A DNA stretch of 64,000 nt from Tillus elongatus. Lineage: Eukaryota; Arthropoda; Insecta; Coleoptera; Cleridae. The position numbers and the translations under genes are program-made. The stretch spans positions 77,105,391-77,169,390 of the forward strand of contig OZ023270.1 in assembly GCA_964006375.1 (NCBI GenBank). Direction: 5' to 3'. The notes below the pieces were generated by a model. That model had not been told where the DNA came from. It did not search any database and saw nothing but the letters and a program-made list of their open reading frames with translations. This document shows, one piece after another, positions 35,041-48,468 of the stretch. Every line of letters begins with the position of its first letter. Position 1 is the first letter of the stretch.

Positions 35041-36911
35041 GACTAAAGTTAGAGGTGTCCCTAAAATGTTAAGGCAACGTCCTACGAAGAGTTGTGGTGC
35101 AAAATATGACTAATTGCATCAATATTCAAAAATATCCCCCTTCTGAAATATAACCTGTCAAAAGGGGGTTGAAAAACGGTTTCTAAATAATTTTAGGATA
35201 ATCTTTTACGAAAGTTAAAAATTTTGGATAGGTGTCACCATTATAATTATTGTAAATAAACGAATGTAATCAAAAACCTTCCAATATACAGGGCGTTTAT
35301 TTCTTTGGTGCATAACGTCACATTTTTATACGCATGCTACCAGCTTTTGATAGCTTCCCTGTAATATAGGTTACGACCAAACTTTTTTTTTCATTTTTGA
35401 TCCCTTTTAAACCTCTTAAGGTTTTTCGGTAAAACCACATTTTCTAAAATGGTTCACCCCATTTTTGTTTAAAACACTTCCCAAAATTCTGAAGTATGTG
35501 CAAACTAGTAGAGTTATTAATAACAAAAACAAGTTGATCTGGCGTTAGTTATCCAGATAAGAAACCTTACCCCCAACCCAAACAGCACCCTCTAAACATA
35601 CATGAATGGAAGGGGGGTGGTATCTTGGTGAGGGTAAATTTTAGTATAATGGTAAGTTTAGTTACATTAACTTGTTTTTGTCTTAGGTATCCGAGACTGT
35701 CACCAATTCTAACATATTGAAGACTTTTGGGATCCGTTCTAAATCAAATTAGGGCCAATATTTAAGAAACGGCAGCTTAATTTGAAAAACATAGGGATTA
35801 GCAAAGCTTCAACGTTGAACTACAAATTATTTGTAACTGCAGCAAAATATTTGCGCCATTTGATTTTTTTTATATTAACCATTTCCGAGTTATTTAAAAA
35901 CGGCTGCTTACCCACGTCCCTTTTGAGTAGATGTATCTTAAAAGATATTTATTTTGATAGGTAATTTGGCTGGATATTTTCAGTCGAATTCACCTATGGG
36001 TACAGCGTTGTCCCCCCAAATTACGAGAAATTTGCTTTTGTTGAATAGATAAGGTATGAAAATACGTTCGAAAGAAGAACGCACATTCGCTAAAAAAAAT
36101 TAAAAATCACCGATTTCAACATTAAAAAATGGTTGATTCTACGGAGGCACATTTTACGCCATACACTGCACTTGTAGATACAAGAATTTTAGCTAAATGT
36201 TTATTGTTATCTTATAACAACTGTAGTACAATAGTTAAATATAATACAATACTTTACGTTAGTTTCCTATGTGTTTTCTAGTAAAATCAACCATCACACA
36301 TTTTGAGGTTGCTTCAGAATGATTCGATGTCACTTTCAATCGCCCATTTAAATCAATTTACAATTTGAGGAAAAAACAAAAAAATTAAGCACCAAACATT
36401 TGTCATATCTTAGCGATAAAACATCGTAGTTGGCATCACTTATCAAAGATAATCTGTCATATTTCAAATCACAGCTAACTAATCTACTTTTGTAAAACAA
36501 ATAACCCGTTTTAGGTCACTTTTAAAACGAAAATGCATATAAATTGAAATTTAGATTGATTTGGATGTACCAAAAAGCGATTAAAGTGGATTTTGACAGT
36601 AACATCAGATATCAATTTCGTAGGCCATCCCCTTCAACCTATTATTGTGGTTTGTTCACAGTGTAATACAATACTATTAGCTCTATTAAATATATTGTGG
36701 TACAGTGTAAACTTATTCATGTTTAACAGTTATGTTTACTTTTTGAATGCTTAAAAACTATTTAAACCTTTATAATAAATATACGTAATTGTGTAAGTTA
36801 ACCTGATATGGTGCCGTTTCACTGAAACCCCGAAATTAATCAAACAGGCCGGATACGTAGAAAAAAAAACTGAACAAAGCTGAGTGAAGATTGGAACCTG
36901 TGATGAGCACT
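35041..36911. other. Intergenic stretch, nothing recognised
   Basis: Short MITE-like text (ATACAGGGCGTTTATTTC at 35286) but no ends that can be paired. No coding region. Confidence 0.4.
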
Positions 36912-38067
36912 GATAAGTACACTTGGAGAACCCAAATCACCACAACACATTTTAAAAGACCTGACGATCGTCTCACTATCCAAGTTAGCGTCATCACAGG
37001 ATGAAACATTCTAAATACTTAAAAAACTAACATCAACTTATATACCGGATCTCAGGTAAAGAGATCGAACCGAGATGAGACACTAGTCGTAGGCAAATTC
37101 CAAAGTGTATTGTATTTTTATCGCCTGACAAGGTGTTTCCGCTATCCCTACTGCTTTATCTAAAAGTGTCCATCTGTAATAGTCTTGAGAAAGTTCAACG
37201 ACAGCTAAATTAACAAAGATTCCTTTGGCGGCAATAACTGTATACTTGTGTTATCGGTAAAACGTGCCGAAAACGTGGGAATTTTATTTAGCAAAGCAAT
37301 CGATCAAGTGACTCGTAATTGGCGCTGGTGCAGTGTTCATACATTTTTTGTTGTAACTATATTTCACAATATATACGCTCTCGAACCCATTTAGCTGTCC
37401 TGGTTTTCTAACATTTTTTATTAATTTCAGATTATCTTTATCAACGTGATGATTATTATCCCAAATATGTCGGGCGACGGCAGACTTATCTACAGTACCG
37501 TAACGTAATTGGGATATGTGTTATTTGAATCTGATTCCAATCGATCTTTTTGTTTGTCCGACGTATTTAAGATTACAATCTTTACAACTTATTTCATAAA
37601 TTCCCGACATTTTGTCCGCGCTATCCTTGTCTTTTGGGTTACCTAGCAAGTTTTTTTAAGGTATTTGTTGTTGAAAATGCTAGCTGTAAGTCGACTTTTT
37701 TAAAAATTCTGTCTAGACCCCTCGTGATTCTAGGTTCAAATGGTAAGCAAACAAAGTTTTTTTACGATTTTTCTCTTCTGAATGTCGTTGTTTCCGTCAA
37801 CATTTTCTTTGTTTTCTGTTTGTTGATTAATTTTTCCACTAGGCAAGCAGTGTATCCGTTATATTCGGCCACGTTCTTAATATCATTTAATTCTTTGTAC
37901 TTTTGTTTAAAGGAAAATTAATTAACCGATTTACTAAAAAATTCAGACTGGCCATCTTTTGTGCGTACGTATGATGTGAGTCGCTCGGGATGTAGCTTAA
38001 GGTAGTGGTTTCTTTTCTATAGACATCGAATTCTAAAGTGTCTTTATTCTTGATAACTAGTACATCT
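36912..38067 (-). mobile_element. Penelope-like retroelement, copy 1 (RT tail, GIY-YIG, 3' region)
   Basis: On the minus strand from 38067 down: FLDVLVIKNKDTLEFDVYRK, then ETTTLSYIPSDSHHTYAHK (38067-37960, the RT C-terminal block of Penelope-like proteins), KELNDIKNVAEYNGYTACLV (about 37900-37840), LPFEP.ITRG (about 37720), and the GIY-YIG endonuclease SGIYEISCKDCNLKYVGQTK (about 37610-37550). After a stop (TAA at the codon following RFK) come RHIWDNNHHVDK-like and SHLIDCFAK segments. A stop inside the nuclease makes it inactive. The non-coding 3' part runs to 36912. Confidence 0.85.
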
Positions 38068-39051
38068 AAGAATTAAATTATATTAAGAACGTGGCCGAAT
38101 ATAACGGATACACTGCTTGCCTAGTGGAAAAATTAATCAACAAACAGAAAACAAAGAAAATGTTGACGGAAACAACGACATTCAGAAGAGAAAAATCGTA
38201 AAAAAACTTTGTTTGCTTACCATTTGAACCTAGAATCACGAGGGGTCTAGACAGAATTTTTAAAAAAGTCGACTTACAGCTAGCATTTTCAACAACAAAT
38301 ACCTTAAAAAAACTTGCTAGGTAACCCAAAAGACAAGGATAGCGCGGACAAAATGTCGGGAATTTATGAAATAAGTTGTAAAGATTGTAATCTTAAATAC
38401 GTCGGACAAACAAAAAGATCGATTGGAATCAGATTCAAATAACACATATCCCAATTACGTTACGGTACTGTAGATAAGTCTGCCGTCGCCCGACATATTT
38501 GGAATAATAATCATCACGTTGATAAAAATAATTTAAAATTAATAAAAAATGTTAGAAAACCAGGACAGCTAAATGGGTTCGAGAGCGTATATATTGTGAA
38601 ATATAGTTACAACAAAAAATGTATGAACACTGCACCAGCGCCAATTAAGAGTCACTTGATCGATTGCTTTGCTAAATAAAATTCCCACGTTTTCGGCACG
38701 TTTTACCGATAACATAAGTATACAGTTATTGCCGCCAAAGGAATCTTGGTTAATTTAGCTGTCGTTGAACTTTCTCAAGACTATTACAAATAGACACTTT
38801 TAGATAAAGCAGTAGGGATAGCGCAAACACCTTGTCAGGTGATAAAAATGCAATACACTTTGAAATTTGCCTACGACTAGTGTCTCATCTCGGTTCGATC
38901 TCTTTACCTGAGATCCGGTATATAAGGTGATGTTAGTTTTTTAAGTATTTAGAATGTTTCATCCTCTGATGACGCTAACTTGTTTAGTGAAACTGTCGCC
39001 AGGTCTTTTAAAATGTGTTGTGGTGATTTGGGTTCTCCAAGTGTACTTATC
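38068..39051 (+). mobile_element. Penelope-like retroelement, copy 2, inverted relative to copy 1
   Basis: The + strand repeats copy 1 as a mirror image: NVAEYNGYTACLVEKLINKQ (38090-38150), LPFEPRITRGLDRIFK, the GIY-YIG domain SGIYEISCKDCNLKYVGQTK (38354-38413), the same TAA after RFK, then HIWNNNHHVDKNN (about 38497) and PIKSHLIDCFAK (about 38642-38677). Arms match at more than about 95 percent by eye from 38068 to 39051. Copy 2 lacks the upstream RT block present in 37896-38067, so it is 5' truncated. Confidence 0.85.
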
Positions 39052-40262
39052 TGAACAAAGCTGTGAATCGCAGTGCACTTGGTTTTGAAATAAAAATAAA
39101 CGATCAAATGGAATTGGAGACGTCGTGATTTGAACGAATTTAGGTAATATTTGGTTGGTTTTTTTTTGTGAAAAATTTGTTGTGGAAAAATTTCGGTGAA
39201 ACGATCACTGTATTTTCGGCTCAATGGTTTCAGTTATTTTTTAAGTTTCACTGTAAATGTTAAATCTACAGTTGTTTTTATTATGCTTTATACAGTAATT
39301 TATAATTGTTTACTGTTTCTGTATACGTTATCGTTTGTATTTCTATTTAATGTTAATCGAAAAGGAAATAATAACTAAAAAATATATTTGATATTACTTT
39401 TTTTATATTATTGACTAACTTATATTTCGAATTAAGCGGTAAGTGAATATATTTTTTAGCATATATACCTAACTCTCATTTTAATGATAGAGAAAATTCT
39501 ATTCAGCTATTTTGAAGGCATGTTTACGTGCGTAAGTTTTAAAAGAGTTATAATATATGTACGTTACATTATAGTTTTATACGAATTTTTTGCCATTATT
39601 TTCATTTCTGAATTTTCGACTGCCATTTATATTAACTTATGCTTTTGTAGTTGTTATTTTAAGTTCCTATTTGTCTTTTTTTAAGAACTGTAGTTGCTTT
39701 ACAGTTTACAGTAACAAAAACAATGTATGTCTGTTGTATGAGAGATGTCTTTTGATTTTTATAAAATTAATTACCAAAAAAATAATGAATATCAAAAGTC
39801 TGTAAAGCCAAAACGTTGTTAATTTGTTTTTTGTGATGTAAAAAAAATTGATCAGAACGAATAATTACATATTTCTCTCGCAAAAAAATGTACAAAATTT
39901 GTAACATATAATATTAGGAAAACCTGTACTTTAAAAAAATTGTATATTTGTAAGGAAAATTCGGAAAATATTTTGAAAAGTATGTAATTATCTGTTTTGA
40001 TTGTGAGAAGAGTTATTGTAAAATTAGGTTTAGACATGAAATTTATCTGTGAAAAATCGAGGCATTATCCAAAAAAACAATTAAAATTATTAATAAGTAT
40101 AATAGATATAAAAATGTGGTTTATAGAAAATTATGTTGCAATGTTTTTATTCAAGAAATTTCGAAAATTGATGTATGAACTGTATGTGTGACATGTACCC
40201 TATTTACTGGAAATAGCAAATATTAAAAAATTAATAACGACTTTCATTTCCACCCTTATTTA

Positions 40263-40265
<3 letters not shown>
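39052..40265. other. Very AT-rich stretch, nothing recognised
   Basis: No coding region or repeat ends seen. Confidence 0.4.

Positions 40266-40351
<86 letters not shown>
40266..40351. repeat. (AT)n microsatellite
   Basis: About 86 bp of uninterrupted AT. Confidence 0.95.
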
Positions 40352-40353
<2 letters not shown>

Positions 40354-40798
40354 CTGATTCTTTAAAATATCAGAAATTTTGGTGTTTTCTGTTTTTTTAA
40401 CAAAGTGTCTAAAAAATCGCGATAAGACAAGTACAGGGTGCAATTTCTGGATATCTCGGTTATTAGTAAAGATAGCACCTTGCGGTTTTCGCGAACCTTA
40501 CCTACTTTTTTGTGAAACGAAAGATGCCGCAAACAAAACCCTCAGCCCTCTTAGTTTCCGAGCTACAGCGTAATATTGAAAATATTACATTTTCAAGTAG
40601 GGAAATGGAGGGTAAGTTGGCGAAGTGGATAAATTGACGAATTGGTTATAATTAAGTAAATCTGGTAGGTGTCGCAACACGTACTGCATGAAAGAGTAAG
40701 CCTTACCAGTTCATCGCTAGAGGTCAACACCAAAATTTCATTAGGATACTTGAACGTTATTTCAAATGAAAGTTAACCTAACATTTTTTTTAATTTAA
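40352..40798. other. Non-coding stretch, nothing recognised
   Basis: Contains a GTACAGGGTGCAATTTCTGG segment at 40430 typical of MITE ends, but no partner was found. Confidence 0.35.
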
Positions 40799-41670
40799 TT
40801 TCAACAACACACCACGAGGGCTTACAGCCTAAATACTATCGTACCGTGGGTGTTGATAAGGAGGAAAGAGGCAGCTTGTTAATTCTGGACATTCGCTCTG
40901 TTCCCCTGGTAGATCTGTTGGGGGCAGCAGGTGGGGGAACTATGGAGGAAAGCTCCTCTGAGCAGTGCCCGTGCAGATATCTATAAAAGAGAGAGAGAGA
41001 GAGAGGTCACCAACGGCACGTCGGTGGGCAAGGGATGGCAGCCTTTGGGTGTGGCTAGGGTCACCGATGAGACGTATAGCTCTCTTTTGAATGGAGTCCA
41101 GGATAGCGAGTGTAGAAGCGGCAGCGGCACCCCAGATGTGGGAGCAGTATTCGAGGTTTGGCCTTATTTGTGAAGTATATAAGGTATAGAGATTAGCTGG
41201 TGAAAAGTATTTGCGAGCCCGGAAGAGGAAACCTAATTTCTTAGCAGCCGCTTCTGCAATTGATGTGACATGTTGGTGCCAATTAAGATTTCGATCCACA
41301 GAAATGCCAACAAGAGAAAAGGACTCATTACTTTGAATAACTTGGTTATTCATTGTGATGGGTCTAGGGCTGGAGTATCTCTTGTGAGAAAGAAAGCAAG
41401 ACTTAGTTTTGGTGGGGTTGAATTGTACAAGATTTCTACTTCCCCAGTCTAATATTTTTTGGAGATCCACGGAGACAGAACCCTCCATGAGTCTGCGATC
41501 CTCATCTAATTGGGCTAAAGAGACAAGCTTAGAATATTGTATATTTGAATGGAGGGTGCTGTCGTCCGCGTAGCTGTGAACTGGGTTGGATGTGCTCGAG
41601 AGGAGGTCATTGATGTGGAGAAGAAACAAAGTAGGGGCTAAAGCTGAACCTTGAGGAACTCCTGCATTAA
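40799..41670 (-). mobile_element. 5'-truncated Jockey-like LINE (same family as 51283-53483)
   Basis: The minus strand is open from 41677 to 40940: NAGVPQGSALAPTLFLLHIN, VHSYADDSTLHSNIQYSK (intact YADD), FNPTKTKSCFLSHKRY, VGISVDRNLNWHQHV, KKLGFLFRARKYF, LYTSQIRPNLEYCSHIWGAA, AILDSIQKRAIRLIGDP. Against the copy at 51.3 kb it is nearly identical but lacks about 130 bp near 40888 and is truncated just upstream of NAGVPQGS. The 3' UTR ends with TTTCAACAACACACCACGAG (inverted) at about 40800. Confidence 0.88.
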
Positions 41671-42661
41671 TGTGCAACGTGTTGTAACATCGAGTGCTGA
41701 AAAAATAGTGTTTATCATTTTAAGGGTAAGAATTGAACCTAATTTGCTGATCGTACAAGACAAACCGTTGTTTGTGCATAACGTTATGTAATTTAGTATC
41801 TATTAAGACCATTATTTAAACCAAAGTAGCCATCATAATATTTGAAATTTTATTTGTAGCTAAGTTGACGAACGAGAAAGGAGAATAAGATGACGAATTC
41901 GTCATCTTACCCTCTACAATTTTTTTTGGTGAAATTTAGATTGATTATTGGGTATTATTATTTTAGTTTGTGTGAAAAGATATATACGAGAAACTGAGAA
42001 ACACTCGTTGAGTAAACAGAACATGAAAAAAAAAGATGGATGTTCAATTGAACAGAAAAAGTGTTGATTCGGCCGCTAAGGACATAACATTCCAGAATCA
42101 AAATTGCGAAGCTATTTGAAAAAGTATCCCGCAGATGAGGTAAAACTAATTTCAATTCTCTATATTTTTTAAATAAACGTCAAGCTTATATTTTTTAGGC
42201 TTTTCCCTCTAACGCCGGTCGTTTCAAAACAACGTTCTCTGAAGAACAGCTGCAAAGTTTATATAGTTACATTGTACACATAGATTAAAGGGCATTTGGT
42301 TTAACCAAAGAACAGTTCAGCAGAGTAATTTTTGATTATGAAAACCGTAAAATTCCACACAGGTTTAACACCGAAAAGAAAAGGGCTGGTAGACATTTCG
42401 TTGAATGGTTCATTAAAAAATTTAATGTCTCTAAGAAGTCCTGAAGCCAGGCATATCGCATTCAAAACAGAGAATGTAAACAAATTCTTTGATGCACTTC
42501 GCGAACTAAAACAAAAGTATTCTTTTGAACCACATCAAATTTATAACTCAGAGGAAACAGGTGTCCCAGCTGTGGCTACAAAGACTCGTAAAGTAATAAC
42601 TCCCAGGGGAAAGCGTAGAGTAATACAAATTTCTTCTGCAGAAAGAGGCACAAATTAAAAA

Positions 42662-42726
<65 letters not shown>

Positions 42727-43020
42727 ATGTATCCAACCGATAGCTCAAAAAGTAATTAATTGTTTTTGATGAAACGCAGCAAGTAACGGTCTTTTATTAA
42801 TAGCTTGTTCGTTAACCAAGAAAATCGGATAAGGTTTTCCGGGAAAATTTTGAGTTTCCTTTTAAAAAAAAATTTTATCTCCTAAATTTACAAAGATATT
42901 TTAATGAAATTTAGTGGACATATTGCCTTGGAAAAGATCTTACTACTCACCAAAATTCAACTTTTTAGGTTTATAGAAAATTGAGTTATTCAAATTTGAA
43001 GTATTTAATGAAAATTTGCT
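42662..43020. mobile_element. AT-cored dispersed repeat inserted in the transposase, copy 1
   Basis: Begins (AT)n, CCAACCGATAGCTCAAAAAG, AAACGCAGCAAGTAA, GAAAATCGGATAAGGTTTTC, and ends AATGAAAATTTGCTGCGTCC near 43026. It interrupts the transposase between SSAERGTN and GCTQLMTAD. The same unit recurs at 43170-43585. Confidence 0.75.
42664..42723. repeat. (AT)n microsatellite
   Basis: About 60 bp of uninterrupted AT at the left end of the inserted repeat. Confidence 0.95.
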
Positions 43021-43142
43021 GCGTCCCAAAATTTTTAATTTTTCCTCAGGGTTAGGATGTACCCAGCTGATGACTGCTGATACATTTGTAAAATTATTGG
43101 AACATTTTATTCAACATGTAAGGCCTAGCGAAAGTAATCGTA

Positions 43143-43164
43143 TATTAGTGAATTTTTATTTTAA

Positions 43165-43258
<94 letters not shown>

Positions 43259-43600
43259 AACCGATAACTCAAAAAGTAATTAACCAATTTCGATGAAACT
43301 CAGCAACTTCCTTTATTTTATTGATAGCTTGGATGAGTTTGTTAGCCAGGAAAATCGGACAAGGTTTTCTGGGAAATTTTTCAGTTTTATTTCAAAAAAA
43401 TGTTTATCTCCGCAAATTACAAAGCTATTTTGATGAAATTTGGTGAATATGTGGCCTTTAAAAAGACTTTACTACAACTCAAAATTCAACCTTTTAGGTT
43501 TATAGAAAATTGAGTTATTCCAATTTGGAGCATTTAATGAAAATTCACTACCATAAAGACTTGCTGCGTCCCGAACTTTTTACTTTTAATGGATAAGCCG
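43143..43600. mobile_element. AT-cored dispersed repeat inserted in the transposase, copy 2
   Basis: Same order as copy 1: (AT)n at 43170-43257, CCAACCGATAACTCAAAAAG, GAAAATCGGACAAGGTTTTC, and end AATGAAAATTCACTACCATA..CTTGCTGCGTCCC near 43571. It sits between SNRILV and the [12 protein letters not shown] segment of the same pseudogene. Confidence 0.75.
43170..43257. repeat. (AT)n microsatellite
   Basis: About 88 bp of uninterrupted AT. Confidence 0.95.
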
Positions 43601-44700
43601 TTAACTTGCTCCGTGAAAATTATATTACTCTACTTGGATTTCCGCCGTACACAAGCCATCGAATGCAGCCATTGGGCGTGTCATTATATGGTCCCTTAAA
43701 AACTACCTACAGCAGAGTATGCGAAGATTTTCTGAGCAGCCATCCAGGACGAGTTTTTACTCTACATGACACTGGTTCACTTTTCGGTAAGGCCTATTTA
43801 AAAGTCGCTACAATAGCAAATGCAATGAATGGATTTAGAGCAACTGGGATAGAGCCATTTGACTCACAAATTTTCTCAGATGCCGATTTTTAAATCGCAA
43901 AAAATACTGACAGAGATGAAATTGCATCAGTGCCAATGTTAGATGTAATTGAACCGTATTTGTCAAACGTACAACCAGAAACAGAGGTTGTTGAAGATTC
44001 TTGCGGGAGTCAACCACTACCATCAACCTCAAAAGTTTTACCAGATGAGGCTTAGTCAGTATCGACATTAATACCGAGAACAAATAAGGGAAATTCAAAA
44101 GAGCTGATTTCTGGACTTCCAGCTTTACCTCGAGCAGATGCAAAAGTTATACGTACCTGAAAGAAGTTACCTTCATTTATTATTTCAAGCACTCCAGTTA
44201 AAGATGCCTTGGAATAAAAGCAATTTGAAAAACAAGAAAAAGCAAAAGCTTATAAGGGAGCAGACAAAAAATTAGAAAGTTACACAAAAGGTGATCAAAG
44301 AATTAGAGAAAAAACCTGAACTGAAGAAAACAAATAAAAATACAAAGCGTCAAATTATTTTCGCCGATTCCTCTGATTCCACTAGTTCCGCGGAAGTACC
44401 CTATGTTGATAGCGATGATGACGTTGATTTTGAAGTTGATGACGATGACAAAACCTGTATTGTATGTAATGATATAGGCAAGAACAACAATGAATTTTGT
44501 GTTTTATTTTCAGATTTGACTGGTTCTTTTGAATTTATTTATTGTGTGTATATTTTTGACTACGACAGCAAACAAACTTTCGAACATTTTAAGAAATACG
44601 ATATGTTAACTTGTTTTATATTAAGTAATGAAATTGTTATACTTACTATTGCAAATTATGTAACGAATAGCTCAGAGCTCAGAACAATTTGAGCTGGGCA

Positions 44701-47265
<2,565 letters not shown>

Positions 47266-47799
47266 TTACCTCAAGATATATTCAGTTGATATTCTAACAT
47301 TAGTTACATTTTTGCTGATTAAATAAGAAGTGCACATATATCCTTCTGAAAATTGTATTGCTGTGACTTTTGATGTCATTTGGAATATTATTGTATTCCT
47401 TGTAAACACTGTAAGAAAAGGGTCGTTTAAAGAGAGTCATTTGATAAAGAAGTGACATAATAAGAGCATGTCTTCTAATATTAAGGAGTGCATCAGTGTG
47501 AAACTTTATTTTATTACCTATATAAATAAACCGGTTTTGTTTTTACAATTGAATGGATCTCACGTTTTAACTTCACTTTTTCTGAAAATCAATGCTATAC
47601 ATGGAACAGCATTGTATCTCCATACTGAATTACATAGCAGTAATTCAATTCGACATTATATTAATGTGTGTGTGTTCGCAGAAATAAATGGCATTGGAAG
47701 ATTATCCATTAGCCGCAATATATTAATAGATATCAACATGATACTAGTTCGAAAAATAGTTTCTGTTCTCTGTGCTGAAGCAATGTTGTAACTACAGTT
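47266..47799. other. Non-coding stretch
   Basis: An open + frame at 47468-47791 (107 codons) has no recognisable motif. I do not count it as a gene. Confidence 0.35.
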
Positions 47800-48091
47800 A
47801 ATGTAAGGCTAGATGCATTCTCGCAACAATTAGAACCGTTTGCCGTACTGAAGAGCTCTAGTAAAAGCGAAACCGGTCAACGGTTCTAATTGTTGTGAGA
47901 ATGTATCTAGCCTTACATACTTTGTTCCCTATATTAGGGTAGAAATGGGCCAGGGCTGACAATTTTCTAATTTGTTAGTTAGTTGTATACAGTCTCTATT
48001 TTTTTAACATCTTGTGTTATTTAGAGCTGGCCTGACAACATACTACTTGTTACCACAAGTAGGTGGCGGCACGTCCACCACTCACTTAGTG
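47800..48091. mobile_element. ~300-bp short mobile element with hairpin and hammerhead-like core, copy B
   Basis: It starts with the hairpin (GTAAGGCTAGATGCAT arm at 47803 and its inverse ending about 47917). It continues with the unique part seen in copy A but reverse-complemented, ending CCACTCACTTAGTG at 48091. Exact 9-bp duplications AACTACAGT flank it at 47791-47799 and 48092-48100. The site and duplication differ from copy A, so the two are independent insertions. Confidence 0.78.
47844..47883 (+). ncRNA. Hammerhead ribozyme-like core, second copy
   Basis: CTGAAGA (47848-47854), stem II GCTCT/AAAGC with one C-A mismatch and loop AGTA (47855-47868), GAAA (47869-47872), GTC (47876-47878). 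Stem I GCCGT before the core can pair with AACGG after it, with a mismatch next to the core. Core residues are intact but stem II is weakened, so this copy may be slower or inactive. Confidence 0.55.
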
Positions 48092-48448
48092 AACTACAGT
48101 GAAGTTGTTGGAGTATAGTAATATTAGTTTGATTGACTCTCTCAGGGAAAAATGTTGCAACTGAAAGGAGGCAAAGAAAAATTAACTTAAATTAGTGGAA
48201 GGATGATAAAACAGTAGCACTAAGGTATAGTGGGAATCCATATATTTTGAAAAGAAAAGGTTCTGTGTCTTTAAAAATACCTTCTGTCATGTTAAGCAGA
48301 GCAACCTTGTAACTGATTTGTATGCTTGTACTGCAAGCATGTTTTAACTTATTTATTTGTACACTAGATAGGTAATTTCAGTGAGATACATAAACCTTCG
48401 TACAACAGAACAATAAGAGGCCAGTTTTAGTGAAATTTGATCGGTGCC

Positions 48449-48468
48449 TTAGGTTAGGGTTAGGTTTG
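48449..48468 (-). repeat. TTAGG-like 3' tail of the RNase H LINE
   Basis: The + strand reads CTTAGGTTAGGGTTAGG at the point where the LINE ends. On the element's own strand this is a CCTAACCCTAACCTAA tail. Copy 2 ends the same way at 53996-54014. Confidence 0.7.

Larger units (their letters stand above)
42030..44700 (+). pseudogene. pogo/Tigger-like DDE transposase gene, broken by two insertions
   Basis: N-terminal part about 42200-42660: AGRFKTTFSEEQLQSLYSY, GLTKEQFSRVIFDYENRKIP, AGRHFVEWFIKKFNVS, RSPEARHIAFKTENVNKFFD, then IYNSEETGVPAV (first catalytic position, DETG changed to EETG) and SSAERGTN. The middle at 43035-43150 gives GCTQLMTADTFVKLLEHFIQ. The C-terminal part at 43606-43893 gives [20 protein letters not shown] (catalytic Asp of PLD replaced by Gly) and [21 protein letters not shown] tail follows (44290-44560) with an acidic run, VDSDDDVDFEVDDDDK, and CIVCNDIGKNNNEFC, a partial zinc-finger tail. 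A possible short intron lies at about 42138-42200. Stops and both replaced catalytic residues show it is dead. Confidence 0.75.

Noticed and set aside
37634..38329. Two opposite frames encoding the same 83-95 residue membrane-like protein (MGYLASFF...)
   Set aside because: They are antisense to the two inverted Penelope-like copies. The sense strand carries recognisable RT and GIY-YIG segments.
47468..47791. 107-codon open frame
   Set aside because: No motif, no splice or promoter context, composition like the surrounding non-coding DNA.
48449..48468. Interstitial TTAGG telomere repeat
   Set aside because: Only two to three imperfect units, and they sit exactly at the 3' end of a LINE family in two places, so they are an element tail.
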